Positions 49,031 through 57,436 of a DNA stretch of 64,000 nt are shown here, in pieces (position 1 is the stretch's first letter; each line of letters opens with the position of its first letter). The stretch is from Nitrospirillum pindoramense. GTDB taxonomy: Bacteria; Pseudomonadota; Alphaproteobacteria; Azospirillales; Azospirillaceae. The notes under the pieces are model-generated. The model ran no database searches. It saw nothing but the letters and a program-made list of their open reading frames with translations, and was not told where the DNA came from. Where the stretch lies: positions 496,001 through 560,000 of the forward strand of contig NZ_VITR01000001.1 in NCBI RefSeq assembly GCF_007827955.1, written 5' to 3'. A program made the position numbers and the translations under genes.

Positions 49031-49687
49031 CTATCGGCCGGGGACCATAGCGCCATTGGGCGCCGGCAACCAGCCACGGCGTATGAAGAGATCGCGCAAC
49101 GGGCGGGTGGTCAGCACCGCCACGGCCGCGCCCGCCACCACGTCGGACGGATAGTGCGCGCCCACCCACAGCCGTGTGGTCGCCAGGGCCAGGGCCAGCC
49201 CCACCAGCGCCCGCCGGTGCTGGGGCCACAGGATGCCGATCGACAGGGCCAGCGCCACCAGGGTGTCGGCGTGGCCGGAGGGGAAGGAATAATAGCGGAA
49301 GCCCATGTGGAAGGGCTGGGGCCAGATGGCGCCCTCGCTCAGGAACAGGATGGGCCGGGGCCTGCCGACCACCGCCTTCACGGCGTCCACCGCCAGGCCG
49401 GACAGGGCCACGGCCAGGAAAACGAAGGCCACGGCCCCCAGCCAACGGCCCAGCCGTTCCCGCTGCGTCCCCTCCGCCTGGGCACGCGCGGTGGTCAGCG
49501 CCAGGGCCGCCAGGCCCAGGGGCACCAGGCTGTACAGGCTGTCACCCACCCGCGTCAGATGATGGCTGACGGCCGTGACCCAATGCGGTAGCTGCGCCGC
49601 CCATAGGGCGAAGGGCCGGTCCACCCACAGCATGAGCACGGCCTCCAGCGCCAGGAAGCCGACCACGATCAGGATCGCACGCTTCAC
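49031..49687 (-). CDS. PAP2-family phosphatase
   Basis: The product has 218 residues and begins at a GTG that overlaps the ArnT-like stop by four bases. About six helices are seen. The three acid-phosphatase signatures are intact: KAVVGRPRP (K-x6-RP), FPSGHADT (PSGH) and RLWVGAHYPSDVVAG (SR-like with conserved H). It should cleave a polyprenyl-diphosphate or remove a lipid A phosphate. Operon position after GT2-LAB_N-ArnT favours a role in lipid A or undecaprenyl-sugar recycling (inference). Confidence 0.92.
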   Translation of the reverse strand: MKRAILIVVGFLALEAVLMLWVDRPFALWAAQLPHWVTAVSHHLTRVGDSLYSLVPLGLAALALTTARAQAEGTQRERLGRWLGAVAFVFLAVALSGLAVDAVKAVVGRPRPILFLSEGAIWPQPFHMGFRYYSFPSGHADTLVALALSIGILWPQHRRALVGLALALATTRLWVGAHYPSDVVAGAAVAVLTTRPLRDLFIRRGWLPAPNGAMVPGR

Positions 49688-51486
49688 GGCTGTGGCGTCG
49701 CCGGCTTCGGTTGATCCGCGGGCACCTGATCCGCAGGCGTTTGGGGGGCCGGCGCGTTGACCGGCGCGCCGGCGCGGTACAGGGCCAGGTTGGCCCAGCT
49801 GCCGCGCGAGTAGTTGAACCCGCGGAAATGCTTGATCAGTTCCGGCGACAGGCCGCGCGCGGCCAACTGGGCGGCGAAGGCCGGTTCCTCCTTGTCCCGC
49901 ACCAGGGCCAGGCCACAGCCGGGATCGTCGGCCAGGTGGTTGGCCACCATGTCCGGCTCACCCAGCTTGGTCTTGGTGCCCACCAGGAAGACCATGCTGG
50001 GCTCGGTGTACCCCGACGCCGCCAGCACGGTGGTGGGGCACAGGCGGTGGTCCGCCACGGCCTGGGCGATGGTGGGGCTCAGCCACATGGCCTTCAGGCT
50101 GGGCATGACCAGGCCCAGGATGGTGATCATGCTGAGCGCGCCACCGGCGGCCACAGCCAGGGTCAGCCGCTTCAGGCAGCCGATCCGCTCCAGCACCACG
50201 AAGGCGATGCCGGTGGCCAGCGCCAAGGCGCCGGCGACGAAGCCCGCCGGCAGGTTGGTGCCCTCCAGCCGCAGCGGCGCGCCGGCGCCCAGGATGGCCA
50301 GGGCCACGGTGATGACCAGGTAGACGAAGACGACGGCCCAGCGGCCGATGCGGCCGGCCGTCGTGGGCTGATTCAGCGTGCCTTGGGTGCTGCTCCGACC
50401 GGCCGCCGCCTTGGCGTCGATGCGCGACAGCAGGGCGGCCATGCCCAGGAAGGCCAAGGCGGGGAAGGTGGGCAGGACATAGTGGGGCAGCTTGGTTGCC
50501 ACCGCCTCGAAGATCAGCCAGGTGGGCACGATCCAGGCCAGGCAGAAGCGCACGGCGTCGTCATGGCGGCGGCGCCAGGCCCAGGCGGCGCCCAGTCCCA
50601 CCAGCAGGCTGCCGGGCCAGAAGCTGAGCCAGAAGGTGATGAGGTAATAGCCGGGCGGGCCGGCATGCTTTTCCTGGCCGGAATTCACCTTGCCCAGGAA
50701 CTCGTGCCCGATGGCGTCGGCAAAGAACTGGCCCTTGGTGGCCACGGCGATGGCGATGGCCCAGGGCAGCACCATGGCCAGCACGATGGCCAGGCCGGGC
50801 ACGGGGCGCAGGCCCTTCAGCCAGGACCAGTCGCGGTCGGCGAAGCCCAGGGTGACGATGCTGCCCAGCACCGGCAGCAGGATGACCGGCCCCTTGATCA
50901 GGATGCCGACGCCCAGCGCCACCCAGAAGGTCAGCGTCAGGCCCCAGGTGGGGGGCAGGGGCTTGCGCCGGTCCAGATAGATGCGGCCCAGCGCGCCCAT
51001 GGCCGCCACCACCGTGGCCAGCAGCACGGCGTCGGTCTTGGCCATGCGCGCCTCGACGCTCAACAGCACGCTGACGGCCATGAGCAGGCCGGCGCCGAAG
51101 CCGGCGGTGGCGCCGAACAGCAGTTGCCCCGCCCAGGCGGTCAGCAGCACGGCGGTGACAGCGCCGATGAGCGAGGGCAGGCGGTAGGCCCAGATGGGCG
51201 TCGTTTCGGGATCATGGTCGCCGGTGACGGCCTGCACCGCCGTGACGGTCGCGCTCTGCAGCCAATGGATGCCCACGGGCTTCTTGTTGCGCGCCTCGTC
51301 CTGGAAACGGATGGAGACGAAGTCGTGCGTTTCCAGCATCTGCCGGGTCGCCTGGGCGAAGCGGCTCTCATCCCGGTCGAAGGGCGGGATGGTGGTGAAA
51401 CCCGGCAGGAACGTCGCCAGGGCCAGCAGCGCCAGGATGACGTAGTGCATGGGCCGCAGGACGGCGGGGCGGAAGGTGTCGTTCAT
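49684..51486 (-). CDS. ArnT-like lipid A glycosyltransferase (GT39/PMT)
   Basis: The product has 600 residues. A first helix is followed by the PMT catalytic motif PPFDRDESRFAQATRQMLETHDFV and then KPVGIHWLQSATV. About 12 helices fill the first 430 residues, and the last part is periplasmic (ending in a Pro/Ala/Gln tail). This matches ArnT, which moves a 4-amino-arabinose or similar sugar from undecaprenyl phosphate to lipid A. The immediate partner is a GT2 that would make the polyprenyl-phosphate sugar. No arnA/B/D genes lie in the window, so the sugar could be galacturonate or hexosamine. Confidence 0.9.
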   Translation of the reverse strand: MNDTFRPAVLRPMHYVILALLALATFLPGFTTIPPFDRDESRFAQATRQMLETHDFVSIRFQDEARNKKPVGIHWLQSATVTAVQAVTGDHDPETTPIWAYRLPSLIGAVTAVLLTAWAGQLLFGATAGFGAGLLMAVSVLLSVEARMAKTDAVLLATVVAAMGALGRIYLDRRKPLPPTWGLTLTFWVALGVGILIKGPVILLPVLGSIVTLGFADRDWSWLKGLRPVPGLAIVLAMVLPWAIAIAVATKGQFFADAIGHEFLGKVNSGQEKHAGPPGYYLITFWLSFWPGSLLVGLGAAWAWRRRHDDAVRFCLAWIVPTWLIFEAVATKLPHYVLPTFPALAFLGMAALLSRIDAKAAAGRSSTQGTLNQPTTAGRIGRWAVVFVYLVITVALAILGAGAPLRLEGTNLPAGFVAGALALATGIAFVVLERIGCLKRLTLAVAAGGALSMITILGLVMPSLKAMWLSPTIAQAVADHRLCPTTVLAASGYTEPSMVFLVGTKTKLGEPDMVANHLADDPGCGLALVRDKEEPAFAAQLAARGLSPELIKHFRGFNYSRGSWANLALYRAGAPVNAPAPQTPADQVPADQPKPATPQP

Positions 51487-51501
51487 CGATTGGACGTCCC
51501 G

Positions 51502-51837
51502 TCAGGTCGCGGCGGCGGCTTCGGCGCGCTTGTGCTTATGGATAAGGTGCAGGTTGCGGGCATAGACCACCAGCCCCGGCATCTGGCCGGCGATGATGAC
51601 CAGGTCCGGCTTCAGCAGGCCGTACAGCAGCACCAGGGCGCCACCCGCCAGGCTGAAATACCAGAAGGTCACGGGCACGACGCTGCGGCCGGCGCGCTCA
51701 CTGGAAATCCACTGCACGATGAAGCGCGACATGAACATCGCCTGGCCGAACAGGCCGAAGGCGGCGATCCAGCCGTTCTTGCCCAGGGCTTCCTGCCACC
51801 AGTGTGCCAGGAACTGGGCGATATGCTCCCACACCAT
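51502..51837 (-). CDS. Lipid A biosynthesis N-terminal domain (LAB_N) protein
   Basis: The product has 111 residues and about three hydrophobic helices. AFGLFGQAMFMSRFIVQWISSERAGRSVVPVTFWYFSLAGGALVLLYGLLKPDLVIIAGQMPGLVVYARNLHLIHK matches the LAB_N pattern (WISSER, PVTFWYFSL, GL-VY-RNL). Such small proteins accompany GT2 and ArnT genes in lipid A or polyprenyl-sugar operons and may assist substrate flipping. The gene is four bases after GT2 and 15 before the ArnT-like gene. Confidence 0.92.
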   Translation of the reverse strand: MVWEHIAQFLAHWWQEALGKNGWIAAFGLFGQAMFMSRFIVQWISSERAGRSVVPVTFWYFSLAGGALVLLYGLLKPDLVIIAGQMPGLVVYARNLHLIHKHKRAEAAAAT

Positions 51838-51841
51838 GGCC

Positions 51842-52564
51842 TCAAACCTCCCTCACGGTGCCGGGCATGGTGTTCCGCCGCAGCATCCACAGCATGCCCA
51901 AGAGGTCGAAGAAGCCGACGAAGGCGCGGCCGATGTTGGTGTACTTGGACCGGCCGGCGTGGCGCTTGCGGTCGTTGATGGGCACGTTGGCCATCTTCCA
52001 GCCGCTGTAGGTCGCCACGGTGGGGATGAAGCGGTGGATGGCGTCGAACTGCGGCAGTTCCAGCATGGCGGCGCGGTGCACCAGCTTGAAGCCGCAGCCG
52101 GTGTCGGGGCAGCCGTCGCGCAGCAGCGACCGGCGGATGCCGTTGCCCAGGCGCGAGGTGATCTTCTTGGCCAGGGTGTCGTCGCGGCGGCGGCGGATGC
52201 CGCACACCACCTTCACCTCTGGGTCCCGCTCTACCGCCGCCAGCATGGGCGCGATGTCGCGGGGGTCGTTCTGCATGTCGCCATCGACCATCATGATCCA
52301 GTCGGTCTTGGCCGCATGGCAGCCGCTGCGGATGGCGCGGCTCTTGCCCGCGCGCTGGCCGTGGCGCAGGACCCGCACGAACGGGTATTTGGCCTTGGCT
52401 TGCTGCAGCTCCGCCGGCGTGCCGTCCGTGCTGCCGTCGTCGACGAACAGGACCTCATAGTCCCCGGGGTAGGGCGCCACGGCTTGCAGCTCTTCCAGGA
52501 GCGGCAGGATGTTGCCCTGCTCGTTCAGGACGGAAATCAGGATGGTGTAGCGCAAACCCATCAC
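51842..52564 (-). CDS. GT2 family glycosyltransferase (ArnC/DPM1-like)
   Basis: The product has 240 residues. ISVLNEQGNILPLLEELQAV opens the fold. The nucleotide and metal motifs VLFVDDGSTDGT and MVDGDMQNDP are typical of DPM1/ArnC. RRRRDDTLAKKITSRLGNGIRRSLL and DTGCGFKLVHR follow, and KYTNIGRAFVGFFDLLGML is near the end. It would link a nucleotide sugar to polyprenyl phosphate on the inner face. The gene is the first in a four-gene operon. The start is a GTG at 52564 or ATG at 52561. Confidence 0.92.
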   Translation of the reverse strand: MMGLRYTILISVLNEQGNILPLLEELQAVAPYPGDYEVLFVDDGSTDGTPAELQQAKAKYPFVRVLRHGQRAGKSRAIRSGCHAAKTDWIMMVDGDMQNDPRDIAPMLAAVERDPEVKVVCGIRRRRDDTLAKKITSRLGNGIRRSLLRDGCPDTGCGFKLVHRAAMLELPQFDAIHRFIPTVATYSGWKMANVPINDRKRHAGRSKYTNIGRAFVGFFDLLGMLWMLRRNTMPGTVREV

Positions 52565-52583
52565 CTCGGCGCACGGAGGGCAC

Positions 52584-52622
52584 GAAAAAATCCGGGCCGC
52601 CGCCTCGGCAGAGGCGCCCGGG
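52584..52622 (-). terminator. Intrinsic terminator after the nicotinamidase gene
   Basis: Read on the minus strand, GCCTC-TGCC-GAGGC lies within a CGGGC/GCCCG outer stem and is followed by ATTTTTT (complement of 52585-52591). It lies 140 bases past the nicotinamidase stop and just upstream of the GT2 start, so it isolates the lipid operon. Confidence 0.8.
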
Positions 52623-52764
52623 ACATGTTTGGGGCAGGAAGCTACAGTTTGCCGCCAGCGTCAACAAGGGCGGCCTGCCCCGGGGTGCTGGATAGGGCAG
52701 GGGTGCCTTGCGGCGGCGCGCCTTGAAGGTCGCCGCTTTGCGAACGCCGCCGCGCCGGGGAGCC

Positions 52765-53424
52765 TCAGGCGACAGAGGCCAAGGGCGCGTCCAGGGCCAG
52801 CACATCCGCCAGGCTGACGCTGCGCACGCCGGCGGCCGTCCAGTCGCGCCTCGCGGCGGTGAGGGAGCCGTGCAGGTCGATGGCCCGGCAGGCGTCCTCC
52901 ACGATCAGCGCCTCGAAGCCCAGGCGCGCGGCGTCGGTGGCGGAGTAGGCGACGCAATAGTCCGTGGCCAGGCCCGCCAGGTAGATCCGCTGCACCCCGC
53001 GTTCGCGCAGCGCGCCGGCCAAGCCGGTGGGCGTCACCCGGTCATTCTCGAAAAAGGCGGAATAGCTGTCGATATGCGGGCGGAAGCCCTTGCGCACCAC
53101 CAGTTGCGCCTTGTCGACCGCTGGGGCCAGCCCGGCGTGGAAGGCGGCCCCTTCCGTCCCCTGGACGCAGTGGTCAGGCCATAGCATCTGTGGCCCATAG
53201 GGCATCTGCACCATGTCGAACGGGCGATGGCCGGCATGGGCGCTGGCGAAGGAACGGTGGCCCGCCGGGTGCCAGTCCTGGGTCAGGATCACGGTGGCGA
53301 AATGGGCGGCCAGCTCATTGGCCGGCCCCACCACCGCGTCGCCATCGGCGACGGCGAGGGCCCCGCCGGGGCAGAAATCGTTCTGGATGTCGATCAGGAT
53401 CAAGGCGTCGGTGTCGGTGCGCAT
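52765..53424 (-). CDS. pncA: Nicotinamidase (PncA-type isochorismatase-fold hydrolase)
   Basis: The start MRTDTDALILIDIQNDF gives 219 residues; an N-terminal frame extension is non-coding. The catalytic Asp (DIQNDF), Lys (VVRKGF) and Cys (GLATDYCVAYSA) are all present, and the metal site is DWHPAGHRSF and related residues. PDHCVQGTEGAAF is a PncA landmark. It converts nicotinamide to nicotinate for NAD salvage in the cytoplasm. A CAGGCAG-like ribosome site precedes the ATG. Isolated gene followed by an intrinsic terminator. Confidence 0.93.
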   Translation of the reverse strand: MRTDTDALILIDIQNDFCPGGALAVADGDAVVGPANELAAHFATVILTQDWHPAGHRSFASAHAGHRPFDMVQMPYGPQMLWPDHCVQGTEGAAFHAGLAPAVDKAQLVVRKGFRPHIDSYSAFFENDRVTPTGLAGALRERGVQRIYLAGLATDYCVAYSATDAARLGFEALIVEDACRAIDLHGSLTAARRDWTAAGVRSVSLADVLALDAPLASVA

Positions 53425-53554
53425 TCGGACTGCCTGGCGTTCGGGCGGCTCCTGCGGCGGCGGGAGGCACGCGTGATGGTTTCCAGCGACTCCGCGCCCA
53501 AAGGCGCCGCCGCCTTCACACGGGGAATTCATTCATTCGAAACACATCGTACAT

Positions 53555-53589
53555 GAAAAAGCCCTCCCGAACCGCAGTTCGGGAGGGCT
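53555..53589 (-). terminator. Intrinsic terminator after rne
   Basis: Read on the minus strand, AGCCCTCCCGAAC and its complement form a 13-bp stem (53560-53572 with 53577-53589) with a 4-base loop and a following T-run (complement of 53556-53559). It is a canonical terminator, 60 bases downstream of the rne stop. A second hairpin precedes it. Confidence 0.92.
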
Positions 53590-53605
53590 GATTCTTTTAG
53601 GATTA

Positions 53606-53642
53606 TGGCCCTAGGCCCTCTGTCCGAAGGGGCCTAGGGCCA
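53606..53642 (-). terminator. Additional hairpin directly after rne
   Basis: TGGCCCTAGGCCC at 53606-53618 pairs perfectly with 53630-53642, leaving an 11-base loop. It begins 8 bases past the rne stop and lacks a T-run. It may protect the 3' end of the rne mRNA or assist the next terminator. Confidence 0.7.
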
Positions 53643-53649
53643 GAAGGGC

Positions 53650-56600
53650 TTACTTCAGCACGCGGCTCCACCAGCCTTTTTTGGGCTGTTCCACCGGCGG
53701 GTTCAGCTCCACCGACGGATGCGCTGCGGGGGCGGCTTCACCGGCCGGGGCCACGTCGGCCGCCGGTTCCGTTACCACCGGCTCCGCTACCACCACAGGC
53801 GCCTCGGGCGCCGGGGCAGTGGGGGCCGCCTCGGCAACCGGCGCGTCAGCCACGGTCGGGGCCTCCTCGCTGGAAACCTCGGCTGCGGGGGCGGCTTTCT
53901 TGCGGCTGCGGGGGGCGCGCTTGGGCTTGGCCGGGGCTTCTTCGGCGACTGGCGCGGCGTCGACCGCGGGGGCTACGGCGTCGGTCACTGCCGGGGTTTC
54001 CTCGGTGGAAACGTCGGCGGGGGGAACCTCGGCTGCGGGGGCGGCCTTCTTGCGGCTACGGGTGGCGCGCTTGGGCTTGGCCGGGGCCTCCTCCGCGACC
54101 GGCTCGGCGGCCGGGGCCGCGTCGACCGGGACGGGTTCCGTCACCGGGGCCGTCACCGCTTCGGCCGGGGCCTCGACCACTGGCTCGGTGGCGGGCACCG
54201 GAACGGCGGCATCCACCTCGGCGATCACCGCATCGCCCTCGGTACCTTCGGCCGCGACGACGTCACCATCGTCGCCCTCAAAGGTGTCACTCCCCGTGAC
54301 GTCACCCTCGGTGCCTTCGCCCTCGGCGCCATGGCGGCCGCGACGGCGACCGCCGCGCTTGCCGCGACGGCGCTTCTTGCGCTCACCATTGGCGTCATCG
54401 CCGTCAGCGGTCTCCAGACCCTCGGCGCCCTCGCCATCGGCATCCTCGCCGGCGGCAGGTTCGACGCCTTCACCGGCGATGGCCGCGTCGGCGGACTGTT
54501 CCCCCTCGGGGATGTCGGCGGTCTGCGGCGCGCCTTCGCCCCGCTCGTGCCCACCGCCACGGCGGCGGCGGCGGCGGCGGCGGCGATCCTGGCCGTTGCC
54601 TTCGCCATTGCCGCTCTCAGCCGTGGTCTCCTCGACCTCTTCCTCGGCGACCTCTTCCTCAACCTCGTCCGCCTTTTCCAAGGCGCGGTCGGTTTCGGCG
54701 TAGATGCGCTCGGCGCTGACGGCGGCGGCGGGCTGGTCGTCGGCAGCCGTGCGGGCGCGGATGCGCTCCAGACGGTGGTCCGGCGGCACCAGGCTGTCGT
54801 CGGTCGACAGGAAGACGCGCAGGCCGTAGCGGCGCTCGATGGCCGTCAGGGCGTCGCGCTTCTGGTTCAGGATGTACAGGGTGACCGAGCTGGCGGCCGT
54901 CACCGTGATCTCGGTGGAGCGGCGGCGGATGCCCTCATCCTCGATGGCCCGCAGCACGGCCAGGGCCGCGCTTTCCAGCGACCGCACCATGCCCGTGCCC
55001 TCGCAGTGCGGGCAGCGCTCGAAGTTGATTTCCTGCAGGCTGGGGCGCAGCCGCTGACGCGACAGCTCCATCAGGCCGAAGGGGGAGATGCGGCCCAGCT
55101 GGATACGCGCCCGGTCGGCCTTCATGGCCTCCTTCAGGCGCTTTTCGACCGCGGCGTTGTTCCGGCCGTCCTCCATGTCGATGAAGTCGATGACGATCAG
55201 GCCGGCCAGGTCGCGCAGGCGCAGCTGGCGGGCCACCTCTTCGGCGGCCTCCAGGTTGGTGCGCACCGCCGTCTCCTCGATGTTCCGCTCCTTGGTGGAG
55301 CGGCCGGAGTTCACGTCGATGGCGACCAGGGCTTCCGTCTGGTTGATGACGATGTAGCCGCCGGAGCGCAGCTGCACCACCGGGTTGAACATGGCGTCGA
55401 TCTGGTTTTCCACCTGGAAGCGGTGGAACAGCGGAATGTCGTCCGTGTAGGGCTGGATCTTCTTGGCGTGGCTGGGCATCAGCATGCGCATGAAGTCCTT
55501 GGCGGTGCGGTAGCCCGCAGCGCCTTCCACATGCACTTCGTCGATGTCGCTGGCGTACAGGTCGCGGATGGACCGCTTGATGAGGTTCGCTTCCTCATAG
55601 ATCAGCGCCGGCGCCACCGCCTGCATGGTCTGCTCGCGGATGTTGTCCCACAGACGCATCAGGTACTCGAGGTCGCGCTTGATCTCCTGCTTGGACCGTT
55701 CCATGCCCGCGGTGCGCAGGATGACGGCCATGCCTTTCGGAATGTCCAGCTCCTCCAGCAACTCCTTCAGGCGCTTGCGGTCCTGCGGGTTGGTGATCTT
55801 GCGGGAGATGCCGCCGCCCCGGGGGGTGTTGGGCATGAGCACGCAGTAGCGGCCGGGCAGCGACAGATAGGTGGTCAGGGCGGCGCCCTTGGTGCCGCGC
55901 TCTTCCTTCGTCACCTGCACCAGCAGGATCTGCCGGCGGCGGATGACTTCCTGAATCTTGTAGGAGCGCAGCGAGCGGGGACGGCGGCGTTCCTCGCCCT
56001 CTTCCTCGGCATGCGCGGCCTCGCCAGGGTGGCCGTTTTCCTGGGGCGCGCGGTCGCCGTTGCGGTCGCCCCGCTCGCGGCCGCGACGGCCGCGGCGGCC
56101 GCGATGGCGGCGGCGGTCGCCGCCCTGGCGGCCCGCGTCGCCTTCACCGGTTTCGCCATCGGCATCGGCGGCTTCGCCATCGGCGCCCTCTTCACCCTCG
56201 GTGTCGCCGTCGGTGTCGTCGTCCTCGCCATCATCCTCGACGAATTCCGCCGTCTCGCCATCGGCGTCGCCGCTGGCGGCGTGCTCGGCGGGCAGTTCCT
56301 CGGTGATGTAGGGCTGCTCGATGGTCAGCGGCTGAGCCGGCGGCACATAGGCGTCTTCCGGGTGGCCCTCCGGCACCACCAGGTCGGTGGCCACCGTCTC
56401 ATGGGCGCCCACCTCGTCCGCGACCGCCTGATAGGCGGCGGCGGGTTCGGCCTGGGCGTCGTCGTAGCTGACGGCGGAGGCGCCGGCCTCCAGCAGGGGC
56501 GGATGCTCCGCCGCGTGCAGGGCCTCCTCCTCCTCGTGCTCCAGTGCCTCGCGCTCCCGCTCCAGCTCCTCCTGCTCGCGCAGCAGGGCCTCGCGGTCGG

Positions 56601-56850
56601 CGACCGGGATGCGGTAGTAGTCGGGATGGATTTCGGAGAAGGCGAGGAAGCCGTGGCGGTTGCCGCCGTATTCCACGAAGGCCGCCTGCAACGACGGCTC
56701 CACCCGGATCACCTTGGCAAGATAGATATTGCCCTTCAGCTGCTTCCGGCTGGCGATTTCAAAATCAAGCTCATCGAGCTTGTTACCGTTGACGACGACG
56801 ACCCGGGTCTGCTCCGGATGCGTGGCGTCGACAAGCATACGCTTGGCCAT
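53650..56850 (-). CDS. rne: Ribonuclease E
   Basis: The product has 1066 residues. GAGGATAAAAA precedes the ATG. MAKRMLVDATHPEQTRVVVV and GNIYLAKVIRVEPSLQAAFVEYGGNRHGFLAF form the RNase H-like and S1 start. An insert of about 200 residues in the S1 domain (about 85-290) is acidic and Arg/Gly-rich, as in alphaproteobacteria. Catalytic aspartates lie in VAIDVNSG (about 509) and VIDFIDM (about 554), and the zinc-link CPHCEGTG is at about 612. The C-terminal 360 residues are disordered, with Arg-rich, acidic and Ala/Pro-rich blocks and a KPKRA-RSRKKAAPAAEV duplication; they should scaffold the degradosome. The chain ends in WWSRVLK. Two hairpins follow. Confidence 0.96.
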   Translation of the reverse strand: MAKRMLVDATHPEQTRVVVVNGNKLDELDFEIASRKQLKGNIYLAKVIRVEPSLQAAFVEYGGNRHGFLAFSEIHPDYYRIPVADREALLREQEELEREREALEHEEEEALHAAEHPPLLEAGASAVSYDDAQAEPAAAYQAVADEVGAHETVATDLVVPEGHPEDAYVPPAQPLTIEQPYITEELPAEHAASGDADGETAEFVEDDGEDDDTDGDTEGEEGADGEAADADGETGEGDAGRQGGDRRRHRGRRGRRGRERGDRNGDRAPQENGHPGEAAHAEEEGEERRRPRSLRSYKIQEVIRRRQILLVQVTKEERGTKGAALTTYLSLPGRYCVLMPNTPRGGGISRKITNPQDRKRLKELLEELDIPKGMAVILRTAGMERSKQEIKRDLEYLMRLWDNIREQTMQAVAPALIYEEANLIKRSIRDLYASDIDEVHVEGAAGYRTAKDFMRMLMPSHAKKIQPYTDDIPLFHRFQVENQIDAMFNPVVQLRSGGYIVINQTEALVAIDVNSGRSTKERNIEETAVRTNLEAAEEVARQLRLRDLAGLIVIDFIDMEDGRNNAAVEKRLKEAMKADRARIQLGRISPFGLMELSRQRLRPSLQEINFERCPHCEGTGMVRSLESAALAVLRAIEDEGIRRRSTEITVTAASSVTLYILNQKRDALTAIERRYGLRVFLSTDDSLVPPDHRLERIRARTAADDQPAAAVSAERIYAETDRALEKADEVEEEVAEEEVEETTAESGNGEGNGQDRRRRRRRRRGGGHERGEGAPQTADIPEGEQSADAAIAGEGVEPAAGEDADGEGAEGLETADGDDANGERKKRRRGKRGGRRRGRHGAEGEGTEGDVTGSDTFEGDDGDVVAAEGTEGDAVIAEVDAAVPVPATEPVVEAPAEAVTAPVTEPVPVDAAPAAEPVAEEAPAKPKRATRSRKKAAPAAEVPPADVSTEETPAVTDAVAPAVDAAPVAEEAPAKPKRAPRSRKKAAPAAEVSSEEAPTVADAPVAEAAPTAPAPEAPVVVAEPVVTEPAADVAPAGEAAPAAHPSVELNPPVEQPKKGWWSRVLK
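53875..54100 (-). repeat. 76-bp near-identical direct repeat inside rne
   Basis: The segments 53875-53950 and 54025-54100 differ at only a few bases and lie 150 bp (50 codons) apart. They code for the two KPKRA/RSRKKAAPAAEV blocks in the disordered tail. In-frame recombination would delete or add 50 residues without a frameshift. Confidence 0.7.
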
Positions 56851-57436
56851 TTTTTATCCTCATGGCACAGGGACGGCATGCCCGCACGACGGACGGGCCC
56901 ACCGGTGTGCCACCGTTTAGTGCCGAAGCGTCGGATCCCCATCGCCGCCGAGGGAAGAGCACCCCGAAACGGCGCTTCCAGGAAGCGGCCAGCGGGGGGG
57001 CGGGCGACACGGACCTGGCGCCAGCCCCTATCCTTAATCAGGGGGCCGGCACCGGCTTCGTGGTTTCACAGGACCGAGCATCCCCTCAAGCGCCACGCCC
57101 ACGGATCGCATCGCAGCGGACTTGGCTGGCTGCGGCACGAAACCCGGGGGCGACGCCCCCACCCCGGGAGGGGCGGGCCAGGATACTGGTTGTCGCGATT
57201 TCAAGATAAACACGGGGGGACCCATACTACAATCAAAAGAATCATGGTCCTCGGCGACTGGCCGCGACCGGGCCTTAGTTTGGGACGGGCCGGGTGGGAC
57301 AGGCGCCGCCACCACACCGCCGCGCGCCCGCCGTTTCTTAGCCAGGATCTCATGATCATGCTTGAAGGGGTTGATTCGGCGGAGGTATAACGCTCCCTGG
57401 TACGGCCCGTCTCGTCTCGTTCGGGGGGAACCTGTC
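56851..57436. other. Intergenic region between rne and the amidase gene
   Basis: These 586 bases hold no supported gene and lie between divergent starts. The part next to rne is likely its long 5' leader, known elsewhere for autoregulation by RNase E (established in E. coli; here inference). A 6-bp GC hairpin lies at 57146-57160 and an AT-rich spot near 57205-57240 could be a promoter. Nothing else is clear. Confidence 0.4.

Noticed and set aside
49711-51978. 755-residue plus-strand frame opposite the ArnT-like and LAB_N genes
   Set aside because: Repetitive Gly/Gln/His/Asp composition without any domain, antisense to real genes.
53719-57390. A very long plus-strand frame opposite rne
   Set aside because: It is complementary to a well-supported RNase E gene whose Ala/Glu/Arg-rich codons leave the opposite frame free of stops. 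It has no family features.
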